A DNA stretch of 64,000 bases from Enterococcus wangshanyuanii (GCF_002197645.1 NZ_CP021874.1:62001-126000); one strand, 5' to 3'. Counted from the stretch's first letter, positions 17,580-28,756 are shown. Notes: a model not told the origin generated them from the sequence alone. Numbers and translations are program-made.

Positions 17580-20500
17580 TTGAAACCATTAACACTAACA
17601 TTGAAAAACTTTGGCCCTTTTATTGATGAAACAATCGATTTCAGTCAATTTGAAGATTCCTCATTATTCTTGATCAGTGGTAAAACAGGATCTGGAAAAA
17701 CAACGATCTTTGATGGCTTAAGCTATGCCTTGTTTGGCGAAAGTTCTGGCAAGCTGCGGCAAGGAAAAGAGATGCGTTCAACTTTTGCGGATCCTTCTGA
17801 ACCAACGGAAGTTCATTTGTCTTTTTCACACGGAGACCATTTATATGACGTTATAAGAAAGCCTGAACAGGAACTATTTAAAAAACGTGGGGATGGTACC
17901 AGAGTGCAGAGTGCCAAGATTTCATTGGTCGTTAAAGACCATAAGGGCAAAGAGCTTAGAGAGTATACCAAACGGCGTGAAGTCGATACTTTTATACAAG
18001 ACTTGCTCCATTTAGATGCGAATCAATTTGCCCAGATCGTACTTTTACCCCAAGGTGAATTTCGTACGTTTTTGATTGCTAATAGTAGTGACAAAGAAAA
18101 GGTTCTAAGAAATCTTTTTGGCACTCGTTTATATCAGACCTTGAATGAACAGCTTAAACTACAGCTAAAGGAAGTCAATAAAGGGATCGAAGCAACACAA
18201 CAAACCATTGAAGCTAAGCTGGATCAATTATATTGGCAGACGGACATAGAAGCCGAACAAACGGTGGAACAGCAGTTGGCCCTAATGAATCTACAGCAAA
18301 AAGAAATGCAGGAACACCAAAAAATGAATAAAACTGATTTGTCTGTTCTTAAAAAGCAAAAACAGGCGAAAGAACAAGAAAAATTTCAGTTGGAAGAACT
18401 GATCAATGATTTTGCTAAGCAGGCACAATTAGAAAAACAAAAGACTGAGTTAGATGAAACAGCTGAATTGATCGAAAAACTACGTGTAGAAGAGCAGCAA
18501 CTGAAGTGGGTCAAAGATCATCAAAGCTTGATCGAAAAAATCGATGAAAAAAATCGGGCGGTTTTATCCTATACTGAGCAAATAAAGTCCAATCAATTAG
18601 AACAAGAGAAGCAGCAGGAATTAGAACAATACTGGAAAAAAAAACATGAGACCAGTCAAAGTCAAACTGAAGCAATGGCTCACATGAAAGAAAAGATCAC
18701 TAAATTACAATTTCAAATTCCTTTATACGAGGAAAAAGAGAAAGTGACTGAAACCATTCAGCAAAATCAACATATTTTAGAAAAAATCAATGATCGATTA
18801 GCAGAAATCAAAGAACAGCAAGTCATCACGAAAAAAGCATATCAGGAACAACTGTTGATCGTCGAACAGCAATCAACGATCGAAAAAGATCAGTTGACAC
18901 TAGAACGAAATAAGGAACAGTGGGCAATTTTTCTAGAGAATTGGGAAAATAAAAAACTTCTGGAACAAAAAAAAGAGCGGTTAGTCAAAGAAATGGCCAA
19001 TCAAAAAACAACATTAGCAGAAGCTGAACAAATGAAGGCAACTATTTACGATCAAGTCAAAAAACAAAAAAGTCAGTGGGCAAAAATGCAGATCAGTCGC
19101 CTAAGTCTACTTTTGGTTGAGGGAGAACCTTGTCCTGTTTGCGGATCTATTGAGCATCCTACGCAAAATGAACACCAAGAATTTTCGCTAGAGGAAATCC
19201 AGACGATGGAACGTCAATTAGATGAGCTGGAAAAAAAGGCACAAAAGCAAGAAGCACTTACAGCAACACTTCAATCGGAGCTCACTCAGTCGCAAACAAG
19301 TGAAGTGGAGCTGGCTAGTGAGCTACAAAAACAAAAGAAGAAGCTGGATGTATCTAGTGAAACCCTAAATAAGATCTCCTTCTTGACGCTAATAGAGCCA
19401 ATAAATGAAGAGAGTATCAAAAAAGGGATCGACGAATTTGAAAAAGCAGCTCATGATTTGAACCAAGCTTTAGAACAAGTTGAATCAGCTAAGTTGAAGC
19501 TCATTGAATTAGCATCGGCTGTTGATCAGCAAATGGAAATGCTTAGCGAGCAAGAAAGACAATGGAATGAAAAAAATCAAGAGCAGATTTCAGCTAAGAC
19601 AAAATTAAAAACTATCTCAGAACAATTACAAGATCAAGAGACTTCTTTAGCTGATGTGTTAAGTGAAAAGGAACAGTTGGAACAACAATATACCCAGTGG
19701 GAAGAACAGAAACAAACAATCGAAGAGCAATGGTCAAAAGTAAAAGAAACACATTTGATTTTAAAAAATACAGCGACTCATCTTTTAAACGAAAAAGAAA
19801 CCAATTCTGCAGAACAAGTAAAGTTACAAGAGCAGCTCAAACAGGCGATCAGCGACTCAAAGTTTCGTTTTGAGGAACAAAGCTTGCGATTATTAGTGCA
19901 GGAAGTTCCTAAATTGGAAAGAATCACAGAAGAATTAACAGCTTTTGATAAGAAAAAAGATCAATTGATTTTCCAACTCGCTGAGCTAAATCAGAAATTA
20001 GAAGATAAAGAACAACCTGAAATCACTGCGATCATAGCTGAAATTACTTCTTTATCTAATGAAATTCAATCAAAAGAAGAAGCTTACTACCAACAACAAG
20101 AAAGAATCCAATCAAATGAAAATATAGCGAAACAAATCAAAGAATTGATTGCTTCTGTTGAACAAAAATGGGAAGAAGTCACAGCTTTGCATCAATTATC
20201 AGCAACGATCAATGGCGATAATCCAAGAAAAACCAGTTTAGAACGATATGTCCTTCAAACGTATTTGGAAGAAGTATTGACTGTTGCAAATCAACGCTTA
20301 GGTTTGCTGACGAATAACCGATATCAGTTCGAGCTGAACCAAGATTCAGGTAGTTATAAAAATCAAACAGGACTTGAAATCAATGTGTATGATGACAATG
20401 CCGGAACAAGCCGGAGTGCCCATACTCTTTCAGGTGGAGAAAGTTTTATTGCTGCGTTAGCATTGGCTTTGTCTTTAGCAGAAGTCATCCAGGAACAAGC

Positions 20501-20723
20501 TGGTGGTGTTTTGATCGAGGCACTTTTTATAGATGAAGGGTTTGGGTCTTTAGATGAAGAAGCGCTGGAAATGGCAATGGAGGCCTTGGAAACAATTGAA
20601 AATGAAGGAAGAATGATCGGTATTATCAGTCATGTAAGTGAATTAAAAGCAAGAATTCCGCAACAGCTACAAATTAAAACAAACGGTAATGGTCAAAGTA
20701 AAGTAACATATCAAATAGCATAG
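17580..20723 (+). CDS. sbcC: Exonuclease SbcC (Rad50-like ATPase)
   Basis: A 1047-residue SMC-like ATPase partner of SbcD. The N-terminal lobe has Walker A GKTGSGKTT (residues 34-42). Long Gln/Glu/Lys-rich coiled coils run to a zinc hook CPVC (C518, C521) almost exactly in the middle and back to the C-terminal lobe, with signature LSGGESF and Walker B LFIDEGFGSLD. It starts with TTG (17580), preceded by AGAGGGAAG at the end of sbcD. That rare start may set the ratio of the two subunits. The SNF2 helicase gene follows 11 bases after its stop. Confidence 0.95.
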   Translation: MKPLTLTLKNFGPFIDETIDFSQFEDSSLFLISGKTGSGKTTIFDGLSYALFGESSGKLRQGKEMRSTFADPSEPTEVHLSFSHGDHLYDVIRKPEQELFKKRGDGTRVQSAKISLVVKDHKGKELREYTKRREVDTFIQDLLHLDANQFAQIVLLPQGEFRTFLIANSSDKEKVLRNLFGTRLYQTLNEQLKLQLKEVNKGIEATQQTIEAKLDQLYWQTDIEAEQTVEQQLALMNLQQKEMQEHQKMNKTDLSVLKKQKQAKEQEKFQLEELINDFAKQAQLEKQKTELDETAELIEKLRVEEQQLKWVKDHQSLIEKIDEKNRAVLSYTEQIKSNQLEQEKQQELEQYWKKKHETSQSQTEAMAHMKEKITKLQFQIPLYEEKEKVTETIQQNQHILEKINDRLAEIKEQQVITKKAYQEQLLIVEQQSTIEKDQLTLERNKEQWAIFLENWENKKLLEQKKERLVKEMANQKTTLAEAEQMKATIYDQVKKQKSQWAKMQISRLSLLLVEGEPCPVCGSIEHPTQNEHQEFSLEEIQTMERQLDELEKKAQKQEALTATLQSELTQSQTSEVELASELQKQKKKLDVSSETLNKISFLTLIEPINEESIKKGIDEFEKAAHDLNQALEQVESAKLKLIELASAVDQQMEMLSEQERQWNEKNQEQISAKTKLKTISEQLQDQETSLADVLSEKEQLEQQYTQWEEQKQTIEEQWSKVKETHLILKNTATHLLNEKETNSAEQVKLQEQLKQAISDSKFRFEEQSLRLLVQEVPKLERITEELTAFDKKKDQLIFQLAELNQKLEDKEQPEITAIIAEITSLSNEIQSKEEAYYQQQERIQSNENIAKQIKELIASVEQKWEEVTALHQLSATINGDNPRKTSLERYVLQTYLEEVLTVANQRLGLLTNNRYQFELNQDSGSYKNQTGLEINVYDDNAGTSRSAHTLSGGESFIAALALALSLAEVIQEQAGGVLIEALFIDEGFGSLDEEALEMAMEALETIENEGRMIGIISHVSELKARIPQQLQIKTNGNGQSKVTYQIA

Positions 20724-20734
20724 GAGGTGAGCAT

Positions 20735-23700
20735 ATGAAGTGGAGTATACCAGAGCGTATTGTAGAGCGCGGTAGAGATTATATGAAAGAAGGACGTGTT
20801 TTGTCGATCGTCCAAGATTCTGAAAGAAAACTATGGCATGCTGAAGTGTTAGGCAATGAACTATACCACGTACAATTAGATGGTTCAGCAAAAGAAAACG
20901 ACATCTGTGAATGTCCTTATTGGATGGATCATGGGTACTGTAAACATACTGTAGCTGTCGAGTTATCTTTACGACAAAAAGGAACCTCAAGGATCATCAA
21001 AGAGGATCAGCCTCAGGTATTTGAAAAGCGTTCTGTATCTATGTCTGAAATGTTTACAAAAGGTTTTGCTAAGCTAAATCAAACAACTGAAACAGAAAAA
21101 ATAGTTCCATTAGTTGTTGAAGTAGTCATTGATGTGATCGAGACTAATAATTATTATCCTGAACTGGCTGTTTTAGGAGTCTCTCTTCGATTAGGGTATC
21201 AAGGAGTCAAACCGAAGACTTATATTATCAAAAATATTGGCGAATTTTTACAAACCTTTCAAAAAGAAGGTACTTTTTTAGTCAATAAACAGCACTACTT
21301 TGACTTAAAAAAAGAGGCATTTTCGATCGAAGTACAAGAATTATTGACGCAATTGGCTGCTGTTTATCAAACAAGTCAGCTGCTTGGTGCCAACGGTGTC
21401 CAAGTGAAAGGGAAAATCGATAAGCGTTATCTCATTTTGCCGATTGATCAAGGGCAGCAGTTAATTGAAAAAATGATCCACATTCCCTATTTTCAGCTGA
21501 ATGATGGAGAGAAAAAGTATCGTCATCTGACATTTACTAAAGGCGCGTTGCCGATTCTATTTGATGTTAGTAAGCAAAATGACGGTACATATAAATTAAT
21601 GATCGAAGATCGAATCACTACGTTTTTAGCACACTATCAGTGGGGGATCAGTGACAATCAAGTTTATCTGTTTACGTCAGAGCAAGAATCGATTTATACG
21701 ACCTTGCTTCAATTGTTGAAACGGATCGAAAAGCCTGAAATCATTTATGAGAAACACGAACTATCAGATCTATTTGGTTCCGTTGTGCCATTATTAGAAA
21801 AAATTGGAACGGTTTCTGTAAGTGATGAAGTCTCTGGAGAAGTTGTTTATCATTCATTAGAAACAATCTTTATTTTTCGGAAAATCAAAGGAATGATCAA
21901 AGTTCGAGTTGACTTTACCTATGGTGATGTTGTTTTTTCAACTGATGAAATGCATTCGGTCGCTTCGGGGGCAAATCAAGAAGTGATTCGTGACGGCAAA
22001 AAAGAACAAGAAATCCTTGAGCAGCTTAGCACATTCGGTTATCAAAAAAGCGTTGATGCCTATGAAAAACCATTACCAGCCGGTGAACGTTTGTATTACT
22101 TTTTTAAAGCAGAGATCCCTGCTTTCAGACAACTAGGCGAGGTTCGTATGGGAAAAAAACTGCGGGAATTATTCTTGGATGCTCAACATCATCAGCCAAT
22201 GATCGAAGTTTCTGATTCTGATTCTTGGTTGGATGTTCGTTTTGACATCAGTGGTATTCGTGAACAGGAAATCGATGAAGTTTTATCAAGTTTATTACGG
22301 AATGATCGTTTTTATACCTTAGAATCAGGAGAGATTTTGTCGTTTGATTCAGAAGAATTTCAACAAACCAGTGAAATACTAACGTTGTTGAGACAAAACA
22401 TGAAAAATGTTCAAGGAACGATTCAAGTTCCTAGAAACCAAGGCTTGATGATCGAAAATATGCTGGAGAATAATTCACGGGCGCATTTTTCAGAATCATT
22501 CAAAGAAATGGTCGCAAACCTGACGCACCCAGAAGAGTTCGAAGCGAAACTACCTGAAAATATTCAAGCGACGCTCAGAAATTATCAAGAGGATGGATTT
22601 AAATGGCTCAAGATGCTAAGTTATTATCAGTTTGGCGGTATTTTAGCAGATGAAATGGGTCTCGGGAAAACGTTGCAGACGATTACTTATTTGCTTTCTG
22701 AAAAAGAAGAAAATAGAATCAAAGGCAAAGCATTGATCGTTGCACCAGCAAGTTTGATTTACAACTGGGCAGCAGAAATCAAAAAATTTGCACCAGACCT
22801 AGAAGCAGCTGTTATTGCAGGTAATAAGGCAGAGCGGGAAGTCATTGCCGCTCAAGCAGATCTGGATATTTTGATCACCTCATATGCGAGCTTGAGACAA
22901 GATATCGATATGTACCAGAAATTTGGTTTAGGCTATCTGATTTTGGATGAAGCCCAAATGGTCAAAAATAGTGGGACAAAAACAGCTCAAGCGCTAAAAA
23001 GCTTAGTTGTGCCTCAACGTTTTGCATTGAGCGGGACGCCGATCGAAAATAATTTAGATGAATTATGGTCGATTTTTCAAATGATTTTACCTGGTTTATT
23101 CCCAACACGCACATTGTTTAGAGCGATGAAACCGGAAGAAATCGCCAAGATGATCCAACCATTCATCTTGCGTCGGGATAAACAGACAGTACTTAAGGAC
23201 TTACCTGAAAAAATTGAAAGTAATTTGTATAGTGTATTGACGGAGGAACAAAAAACAGTTTATCTAGCCTATCTAAAACAAATGCAGGAAGATGTCAGTC
23301 AGATGGATCAAGATACGTTCAAGAAAAATCGTTTAAGTATTTTAGCTGGTTTGACAAGATTGCGTCAGATTTGCTGTGACCCTCGATTGTTTATCGACGA
23401 TTATTCTGGTGGTTCTGGTAAACTGGACCAAGTGAAAGACCTATTGATCGCAGCTAAAGAAAATAACCGCCGCGTCTTGCTTTTCTCTCAATTTACCAGC
23501 ATGCTGTCTATTATTGAAAAAGAATTACATGAATTAGGGCTGTCGACCTTTTATCTAAGAGGGAGTACGAAACCCAAAGAACGGATGGAAATGGCAGATG
23601 CTTTCAATGCAGGTGAGAAAGATGTTTTCTTGATCTCATTGAAGGCTGGCGGTACAGGACTTAATTTAACAGGAGCAGATACGGTTATTTTGTACGATCT

Positions 23701-23935
23701 ATGGTGGAATCCCGCTGTAGAAGAACAGGCAGCTGGACGCGCACATCGTATTGGGCAAAAGAATGTCGTTGAGGTCTGGCGAATGATCGCCGAAGGAACA
23801 GTTGAGGAAAAAATGAATTCTCTGCAACAGGAGAAACGGGAGCTATTCCAAAAAGTGATCCAAGGGAATGAAGAGCAGCTAGCCAAAATGACCGAAGATG
23901 ATATTCGGGCAATTTTGAGCATTGGAGAGTTGTAA
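20735..23935 (+). CDS. SNF2-family helicase with N-terminal SWIM zinc finger
   Basis: A 1066-residue Swi2/Snf2 ATPase. The SWIM finger is at residues 58-71 (C58, C60, C69, H71), and a long middle region of unknown fold follows. The ATPase lies in the last ~450 residues: motif I DEMGLGKTLQ, motif II LDEAQ (DEAQ instead of DEAH), motif III SGTPIENN and motif VI AAGRAHRIGQ. It should move along duplex DNA and remodel DNA-protein complexes, a role inferred from eukaryotic relatives. It is the third gene of the sbcD-sbcC operon with a strong AGGAGGTGA site, which suggests a function in DNA repair. Confidence 0.9.
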   Translation: MKWSIPERIVERGRDYMKEGRVLSIVQDSERKLWHAEVLGNELYHVQLDGSAKENDICECPYWMDHGYCKHTVAVELSLRQKGTSRIIKEDQPQVFEKRSVSMSEMFTKGFAKLNQTTETEKIVPLVVEVVIDVIETNNYYPELAVLGVSLRLGYQGVKPKTYIIKNIGEFLQTFQKEGTFLVNKQHYFDLKKEAFSIEVQELLTQLAAVYQTSQLLGANGVQVKGKIDKRYLILPIDQGQQLIEKMIHIPYFQLNDGEKKYRHLTFTKGALPILFDVSKQNDGTYKLMIEDRITTFLAHYQWGISDNQVYLFTSEQESIYTTLLQLLKRIEKPEIIYEKHELSDLFGSVVPLLEKIGTVSVSDEVSGEVVYHSLETIFIFRKIKGMIKVRVDFTYGDVVFSTDEMHSVASGANQEVIRDGKKEQEILEQLSTFGYQKSVDAYEKPLPAGERLYYFFKAEIPAFRQLGEVRMGKKLRELFLDAQHHQPMIEVSDSDSWLDVRFDISGIREQEIDEVLSSLLRNDRFYTLESGEILSFDSEEFQQTSEILTLLRQNMKNVQGTIQVPRNQGLMIENMLENNSRAHFSESFKEMVANLTHPEEFEAKLPENIQATLRNYQEDGFKWLKMLSYYQFGGILADEMGLGKTLQTITYLLSEKEENRIKGKALIVAPASLIYNWAAEIKKFAPDLEAAVIAGNKAEREVIAAQADLDILITSYASLRQDIDMYQKFGLGYLILDEAQMVKNSGTKTAQALKSLVVPQRFALSGTPIENNLDELWSIFQMILPGLFPTRTLFRAMKPEEIAKMIQPFILRRDKQTVLKDLPEKIESNLYSVLTEEQKTVYLAYLKQMQEDVSQMDQDTFKKNRLSILAGLTRLRQICCDPRLFIDDYSGGSGKLDQVKDLLIAAKENNRRVLLFSQFTSMLSIIEKELHELGLSTFYLRGSTKPKERMEMADAFNAGEKDVFLISLKAGGTGLNLTGADTVILYDLWWNPAVEEQAAGRAHRIGQKNVVEVWRMIAEGTVEEKMNSLQQEKRELFQKVIQGNEEQLAKMTEDDIRAILSIGEL

Positions 23936-24005
23936 AAAAGGAAACAATAGTGAAGTTGTATGCGCTAGCTGATGTGTTCAGAGCGCAGCAGCTTATTCGT
24001 AATTA

Positions 24006-24056
24006 GAGCCCGACACAAAACTGATTTTTTAGTTTTGTGCCGGGCTCGGTTTTTAT
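24006..24056. terminator. Bidirectional terminator; palindromic repeat family member
   Basis: A 17-bp stem (24006-24022 with 24031-24047, one G-U pair), with an eight-base T-rich loop and tail. Arms read GAGCCCG...AAAACT and AGTTTT...CGGGCTC. It lies between the convergent SNF2 and HAD genes. Confidence 0.88.
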
Positions 24057-24060
24057 TTCT

Positions 24061-24771
24061 TTATGAAAATATCGATTGAATGACTGGCAGCAATTCATCA
24101 AACGATGTTACTTCATGAAGATGTGTTGGTGTTTCATTTTCAGGGAGAGCTCTTAAACGGTGATTGAACCAAAGAGAGTGCCAGCCGCCATTTTTAGCAC
24201 CAGCAATATCATTTTCAAAGCTGTCACCGACATAAAGTGTATGTTCAGCGTCCATAGAAAATTCTTTTGCAGCTAAGTCAAAAATCTCTTTTTCTGGTTT
24301 TTGAAAGCCAGTACTTTGAGAAATAATGATATTATCAGTAGGCACCCATTGTTCAAGCTGGAGTTGTTTTACCTTTTTATATTGATGGTCTGTCGGACCA
24401 TTTGTAATGATTCCCATTGGAATATTTTTGTTTTTTAAGAAGTCAAAGACTTTTTTTAATTCAGGATGCATGACGATATTGTCTAATTCCTTCTCATATA
24501 TTTTTTGAAAAGTGAGGCCATCTTCTTTTGTGACGGAAGAGTATCCTAAATCTTTCAATGATTCGTCGATTCGATAAAAACGCATAAAATCTAATGTCCA
24601 TTCATTGGACATTACTTTTGGAAATGTTTCATCGCTATGAAAGCGAAAACGAATGTAAAGCTCATGCATATCATCTGGTTTCACAGTAGGAAAAACTGTA
24701 TTGATCGCATTTCTAAAAGGTTGTTGCTGGTCATAAATCGTATCATCCACATCAAAAACAATAGTTTTCAT
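24061..24771 (-). CDS. HAD superfamily hydrolase (YjjG-like phosphatase)
   Basis: A 236-residue class IA haloacid-dehalogenase-type phosphatase. Motif I FDVDDTIYD gives nucleophile D7 and D9. Motif II is IITNGP, the motif III lysine is in SQSTGFQKPE, and motif IV is YVGDSFENDIAG. A helical cap domain lies between motifs I and II. The closest characterised relatives (YjjG) hydrolyse pyrimidine nucleotides, but substrate cannot be read from sequence. Good AAGGAG site; minus-strand single gene. Confidence 0.85.
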   Translation of the reverse strand: MKTIVFDVDDTIYDQQQPFRNAINTVFPTVKPDDMHELYIRFRFHSDETFPKVMSNEWTLDFMRFYRIDESLKDLGYSSVTKEDGLTFQKIYEKELDNIVMHPELKKVFDFLKNKNIPMGIITNGPTDHQYKKVKQLQLEQWVPTDNIIISQSTGFQKPEKEIFDLAAKEFSMDAEHTLYVGDSFENDIAGAKNGGWHSLWFNHRLRALPENETPTHLHEVTSFDELLPVIQSIFS

Positions 24772-24964
24772 TAAAAAAATTGCACTCCTTAATATTTTTC
24801 AGAAATTTTTTCAATCTCATTTTCATTGTAGCGAACTTCACGAAAAAAGAACAGAAAGAAATTTTTAATGTTAAAGGTAAATTTTCTTGAAACAGGAGGC
24901 TAAATACTATTGAATGTTAACTAGATTGTTTAGAATAAGGCTTTAAAAAAAAATATACATTTAG

Positions 24965-25033
24965 TATAATATAAACAGAAACACCGATTAGGCCTATCTT
25001 CCCCAAGATATAAGCAACTTATCGGTGTTTTTT
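24965..25033 (+). ncRNA. Candidate small RNA with own promoter and terminator
   Basis: A -10 TATAAT (24965-24970; -35 weak) is followed within about 60 bases by a terminator: ACACCGAT (24981-24988) pairs with ATCGGTGT (25021-25028), then a run of T. Inside the loop a second hairpin TATCTT-CCCC-AAGATA is perfect (24995-25010). There is no ribosome binding site or ORF within. This compact layout resembles antitoxin RNAs of the Fst/par type, but I found no toxin ORF converging on it, so the role is unknown. Confidence 0.55.
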
Positions 25034-25035
25034 AA

Positions 25036-25490
25036 TGATGTACATGTATGTATATAATTTAACAAATACTGATCGTCTTTTCAAGTATTTGAAATAACAG
25101 AGGTCAAAATGTATAAAAAACTAAAACTAAAGTTAATTATAAGAATTACAAAGTAGTTATCTGATATTTTTACTAATTATATCTGAAAATCCTACCGATG
25201 GATTTATTAAAAAATTTTCATAATAGTGTTGTCTATTTAAAGAAATAACTATCTATTTCAACGGATTTGATTACCACAAAAGTTATTTTTTATTATATTA
25301 AAAATTAATATATATTAATTAGATAATATATTATTCGGAAATAGAATTATCATTTTCTATGTTTAAAAAATAACGATTTTTCATTTTTTTATGTCTTAAA
25401 AATAAATTTTTCCCTCTTTTTTTGCTTATCATGTGATTTTTTTTTCAAGTATTTTTACTTTGTTTTTTGTAGTATGAATTATTTTTTTTG
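25036..25490. other. AT-rich intergenic stretch without recognisable gene
   Basis: About 450 bases of very AT-rich sequence between the candidate small RNA and the ABC transporter promoter. The only peptides I could find are 12-33 codons, lysine-rich and without convincing ribosome binding sites. One 15-codon frame at 25110 has an AGAGGT site four bases upstream, but its product is not recognisable. Confidence 0.5.
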
Positions 25491-25496
25491 CAAGCT

Positions 25497-25525
25497 TTGC
25501 ATCAATGCTTTTCTTTGCGTATAAT
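25497..25525 (+). promoter_or_regulatory. Promoter of the ABC exporter, with palindrome over the -35
   Basis: TTGCAT (25497-25502) and TATAAT (25520-25525) with 17-bp spacing. The inverted repeat TGCAA-GCT-TTGCA (25489-25501) overlaps the -35 box and may be an operator. Confidence 0.65.
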
Positions 25526-25557
25526 ATATAAGAGTCAAAAAAAGAAAGAGGGAGTTT

Positions 25558-27273
25558 ATGTTAAAACGTTTTTTTAGCTATTATCGACCGTATAAGCATC
25601 TATTTATCTTAGATTTTTCCTGTGCTGTTATTGCAGGTCTATTAGAATTATCATTTCCTGTTGTTGTCAATCAAGTGATTGACAAAATCATGCCCAAAGG
25701 CGATTTTCGTTTGATCGGATTGGCTTGTGTAGGGTTACTGTTTTTTTATATTTTAAACACGGTTTTACAGTATATTGTTGTATTTTTTGGTCACAAGTTA
25801 GGGGTCAATATTGAAACGGATATGCGCAGGGAATTATATGAGCATTTGCAGACTCAGCCGTTCGAATATTATGACAATCAAAAAACAGGGAAGTTGATGA
25901 GCCGTTTAACGACTGATTTATTTGAAATTTCGGAAGTTGCTCATCATGGTCCAGAGGATGTTTTTATTACTGTGATGACATTATTGGGTTCGTTTTATTT
26001 AATGCTTCGTATCCATGTTCAGTTGGCATTGGCAACTTTTGTGCTTTTGCCATTCATTACGATTGCACTGGTCTTTTTCAATAAAAAAATGACAAAAGTC
26101 AATACTAAGATTTATGATAATCTAGGGGAATTCAACGCAGGTGTTGAAGCTTCTGTCAGCGGAATAAGAGTGACACAATCTTTCGCAAATGAACCTTTTG
26201 AACGTAAACGTTTTGAAGGCTTAAATCAGGCCTATCGTCAATCAAAGATCATGTTTTATAAATTGATGGGGGTCAGCTCTGCATACAATTATTTTCTCAT
26301 TCGTCTGATCAATTTATTTACATTGATTTTTGGCGCGTATTACACGATCAATGGCGAGATCACTAATGGCGATTTTGTTGGATTTATATTGTTGGCAAAC
26401 GTTTTTGTACGTCCGATCGAGAAAGTCAATAACATGATCGAAAGTTATCCTAAAGGGATCGCTGGATTTAAACGCTTTACTGAAGAGATCGACAAGAAGC
26501 CGGCAATCAAGGATCGACCGAATGCTGTGGCTGTTGAGCATCTGACTGGGGATATTATTTATGATGATGTCTCATTTTCATATGCAGATTCCACAAAAGT
26601 ACTGAATCATATCGATTTGCATATCATTCCTGGCGAAACGGTCGCGTTTGTAGGACAAAGCGGCTCTGGTAAAACAACACTATGCAATTTACTGCCGCGG
26701 TTTTATGAAGTAAGCGAGGGAAACATCACGATCGATGGAATCAACATTCAAGATATGACCTTAGCTTCATTAAGAAGCCAAATCGGGATCGTTCAGCAAG
26801 ATGTATTTTTATTCCCGGGGACGATTCGAGAGAATATTGCTTATGGGAAATTAGATGCGACAGAAGAAGAAATCCAAACAGCTGTTAAATTAGCTCATTT
26901 AGAAAAAGTCATTGATCAGATGTCTGAAGGCTTGGATACATTGATTGGTGAAAGAGGAGTCAAGCTTTCAGGAGGTCAAAAACAACGGGTAGCAATTGCT
27001 CGGATGTTTTTGAAAAATCCGCCGATCTTGATTTTAGATGAAGCCACTTCTGCACTTGATACAGAAACAGAGCAGGTCATCCAAGAATCACTAAATTCTT
27101 TAGCTGAAGGTAGAACAACAATGATCATTGCCCATCGTTTAGCTACGATCAAGCATGCAACACGCATCATCGTTGTCAGTGATCAAGGAATCCTTGAAGA
27201 AGGAACACATGAAGAACTGTTGGCAAAAGGCGGACATTACCGTCGCTTGCACGATGCACAGTTTAGAGATTGA
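25558..27273 (+). CDS. ABC transporter, fused permease and ATP-binding half-transporter
   Basis: A 571-residue type IV ABC exporter half. Six transmembrane helices occupy residues ~15-310. The nucleotide-binding domain has Walker A GQSGSGKTT, Q-loop IVQQD, signature LSGGQKQR, Walker B ILILDEATSALD and H-loop AHRLA. It is a single gene and so probably works as a homodimer of the multidrug/lipid type; no neighbouring partner is present. The substrate is unknown. A clear promoter and an AGAGGGAG ribosome binding site precede it. Confidence 0.88.
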   Translation: MLKRFFSYYRPYKHLFILDFSCAVIAGLLELSFPVVVNQVIDKIMPKGDFRLIGLACVGLLFFYILNTVLQYIVVFFGHKLGVNIETDMRRELYEHLQTQPFEYYDNQKTGKLMSRLTTDLFEISEVAHHGPEDVFITVMTLLGSFYLMLRIHVQLALATFVLLPFITIALVFFNKKMTKVNTKIYDNLGEFNAGVEASVSGIRVTQSFANEPFERKRFEGLNQAYRQSKIMFYKLMGVSSAYNYFLIRLINLFTLIFGAYYTINGEITNGDFVGFILLANVFVRPIEKVNNMIESYPKGIAGFKRFTEEIDKKPAIKDRPNAVAVEHLTGDIIYDDVSFSYADSTKVLNHIDLHIIPGETVAFVGQSGSGKTTLCNLLPRFYEVSEGNITIDGINIQDMTLASLRSQIGIVQQDVFLFPGTIRENIAYGKLDATEEEIQTAVKLAHLEKVIDQMSEGLDTLIGERGVKLSGGQKQRVAIARMFLKNPPILILDEATSALDTETEQVIQESLNSLAEGRTTMIIAHRLATIKHATRIIVVSDQGILEEGTHEELLAKGGHYRRLHDAQFRD

Positions 27274-27282
27274 TAAACAAAA

Positions 27283-27326
27283 AGGGTGTAAACCAAAAGT
27301 GTCTTTGTACTTTTGGTTTACACCCT
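27283..27326. terminator. Bidirectional terminator between ABC exporter and trpS
   Basis: Perfect 18-bp stem (27283-27300 with 27309-27326). The T-run is better on the minus strand, so it chiefly ends trpS. Confidence 0.82.
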
Positions 27327-27382
27327 AAATTTATATCAGCCAAGTTCTTAATTATGGAAGCGATCGTACTTGGACCAAGGTT

Positions 27383-28405
<1,023 letters not shown>

Positions 28406-28690
28406 TTAATCAATTAATAAACGTTATTGTTTATTATTATACAGCTAAAAGAAAAAAAAAACAGGGAAACAAAGAAAAAAACTAAATTGTTACAATTTCT
28501 GGACTAATACAGATTGAATAATAGGTCAAACTGTATCATTTTTTGTTTGAATGAAAACGCTACATTTTTTCGTGACGTAGAGGTAATTTATCTTTGCTTA
28601 TTAAAAAAAAAACGTAAAATAACGAAAAAACTATGCTTTTTTTCAAAAAAAGACCTAGTATTTTTATTAGAAATTGGGTATACTTACATT

Positions 28691-28740
28691 AAACAGGTAA
28701 ACAGTTTGATTTCCTGTTTTAAAAGAGTGATACTAATCAC
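28691..28740 (+). promoter_or_regulatory. Two small hairpins in the spx leader
   Basis: AAACAGG (28691-28697) with CCTGTTT (28713-28719), and GTGAT-ACTA-ATCAC (28727-28740) immediately upstream of the ribosome binding site. They may be operators or 5' UTR structures. Upstream, 28394-28690 is AT-rich and I cannot place the spx promoter with confidence. Confidence 0.35.
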
Positions 28741-28756
28741 AAAAGGAGTGATGCAC

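Noticed and set aside
25036..25490. Fst-type toxin ORF converging on the candidate small RNA
   Set aside because: Both strands scanned; only lysine-rich or very short frames without hydrophobic character or ribosome binding sites were found.
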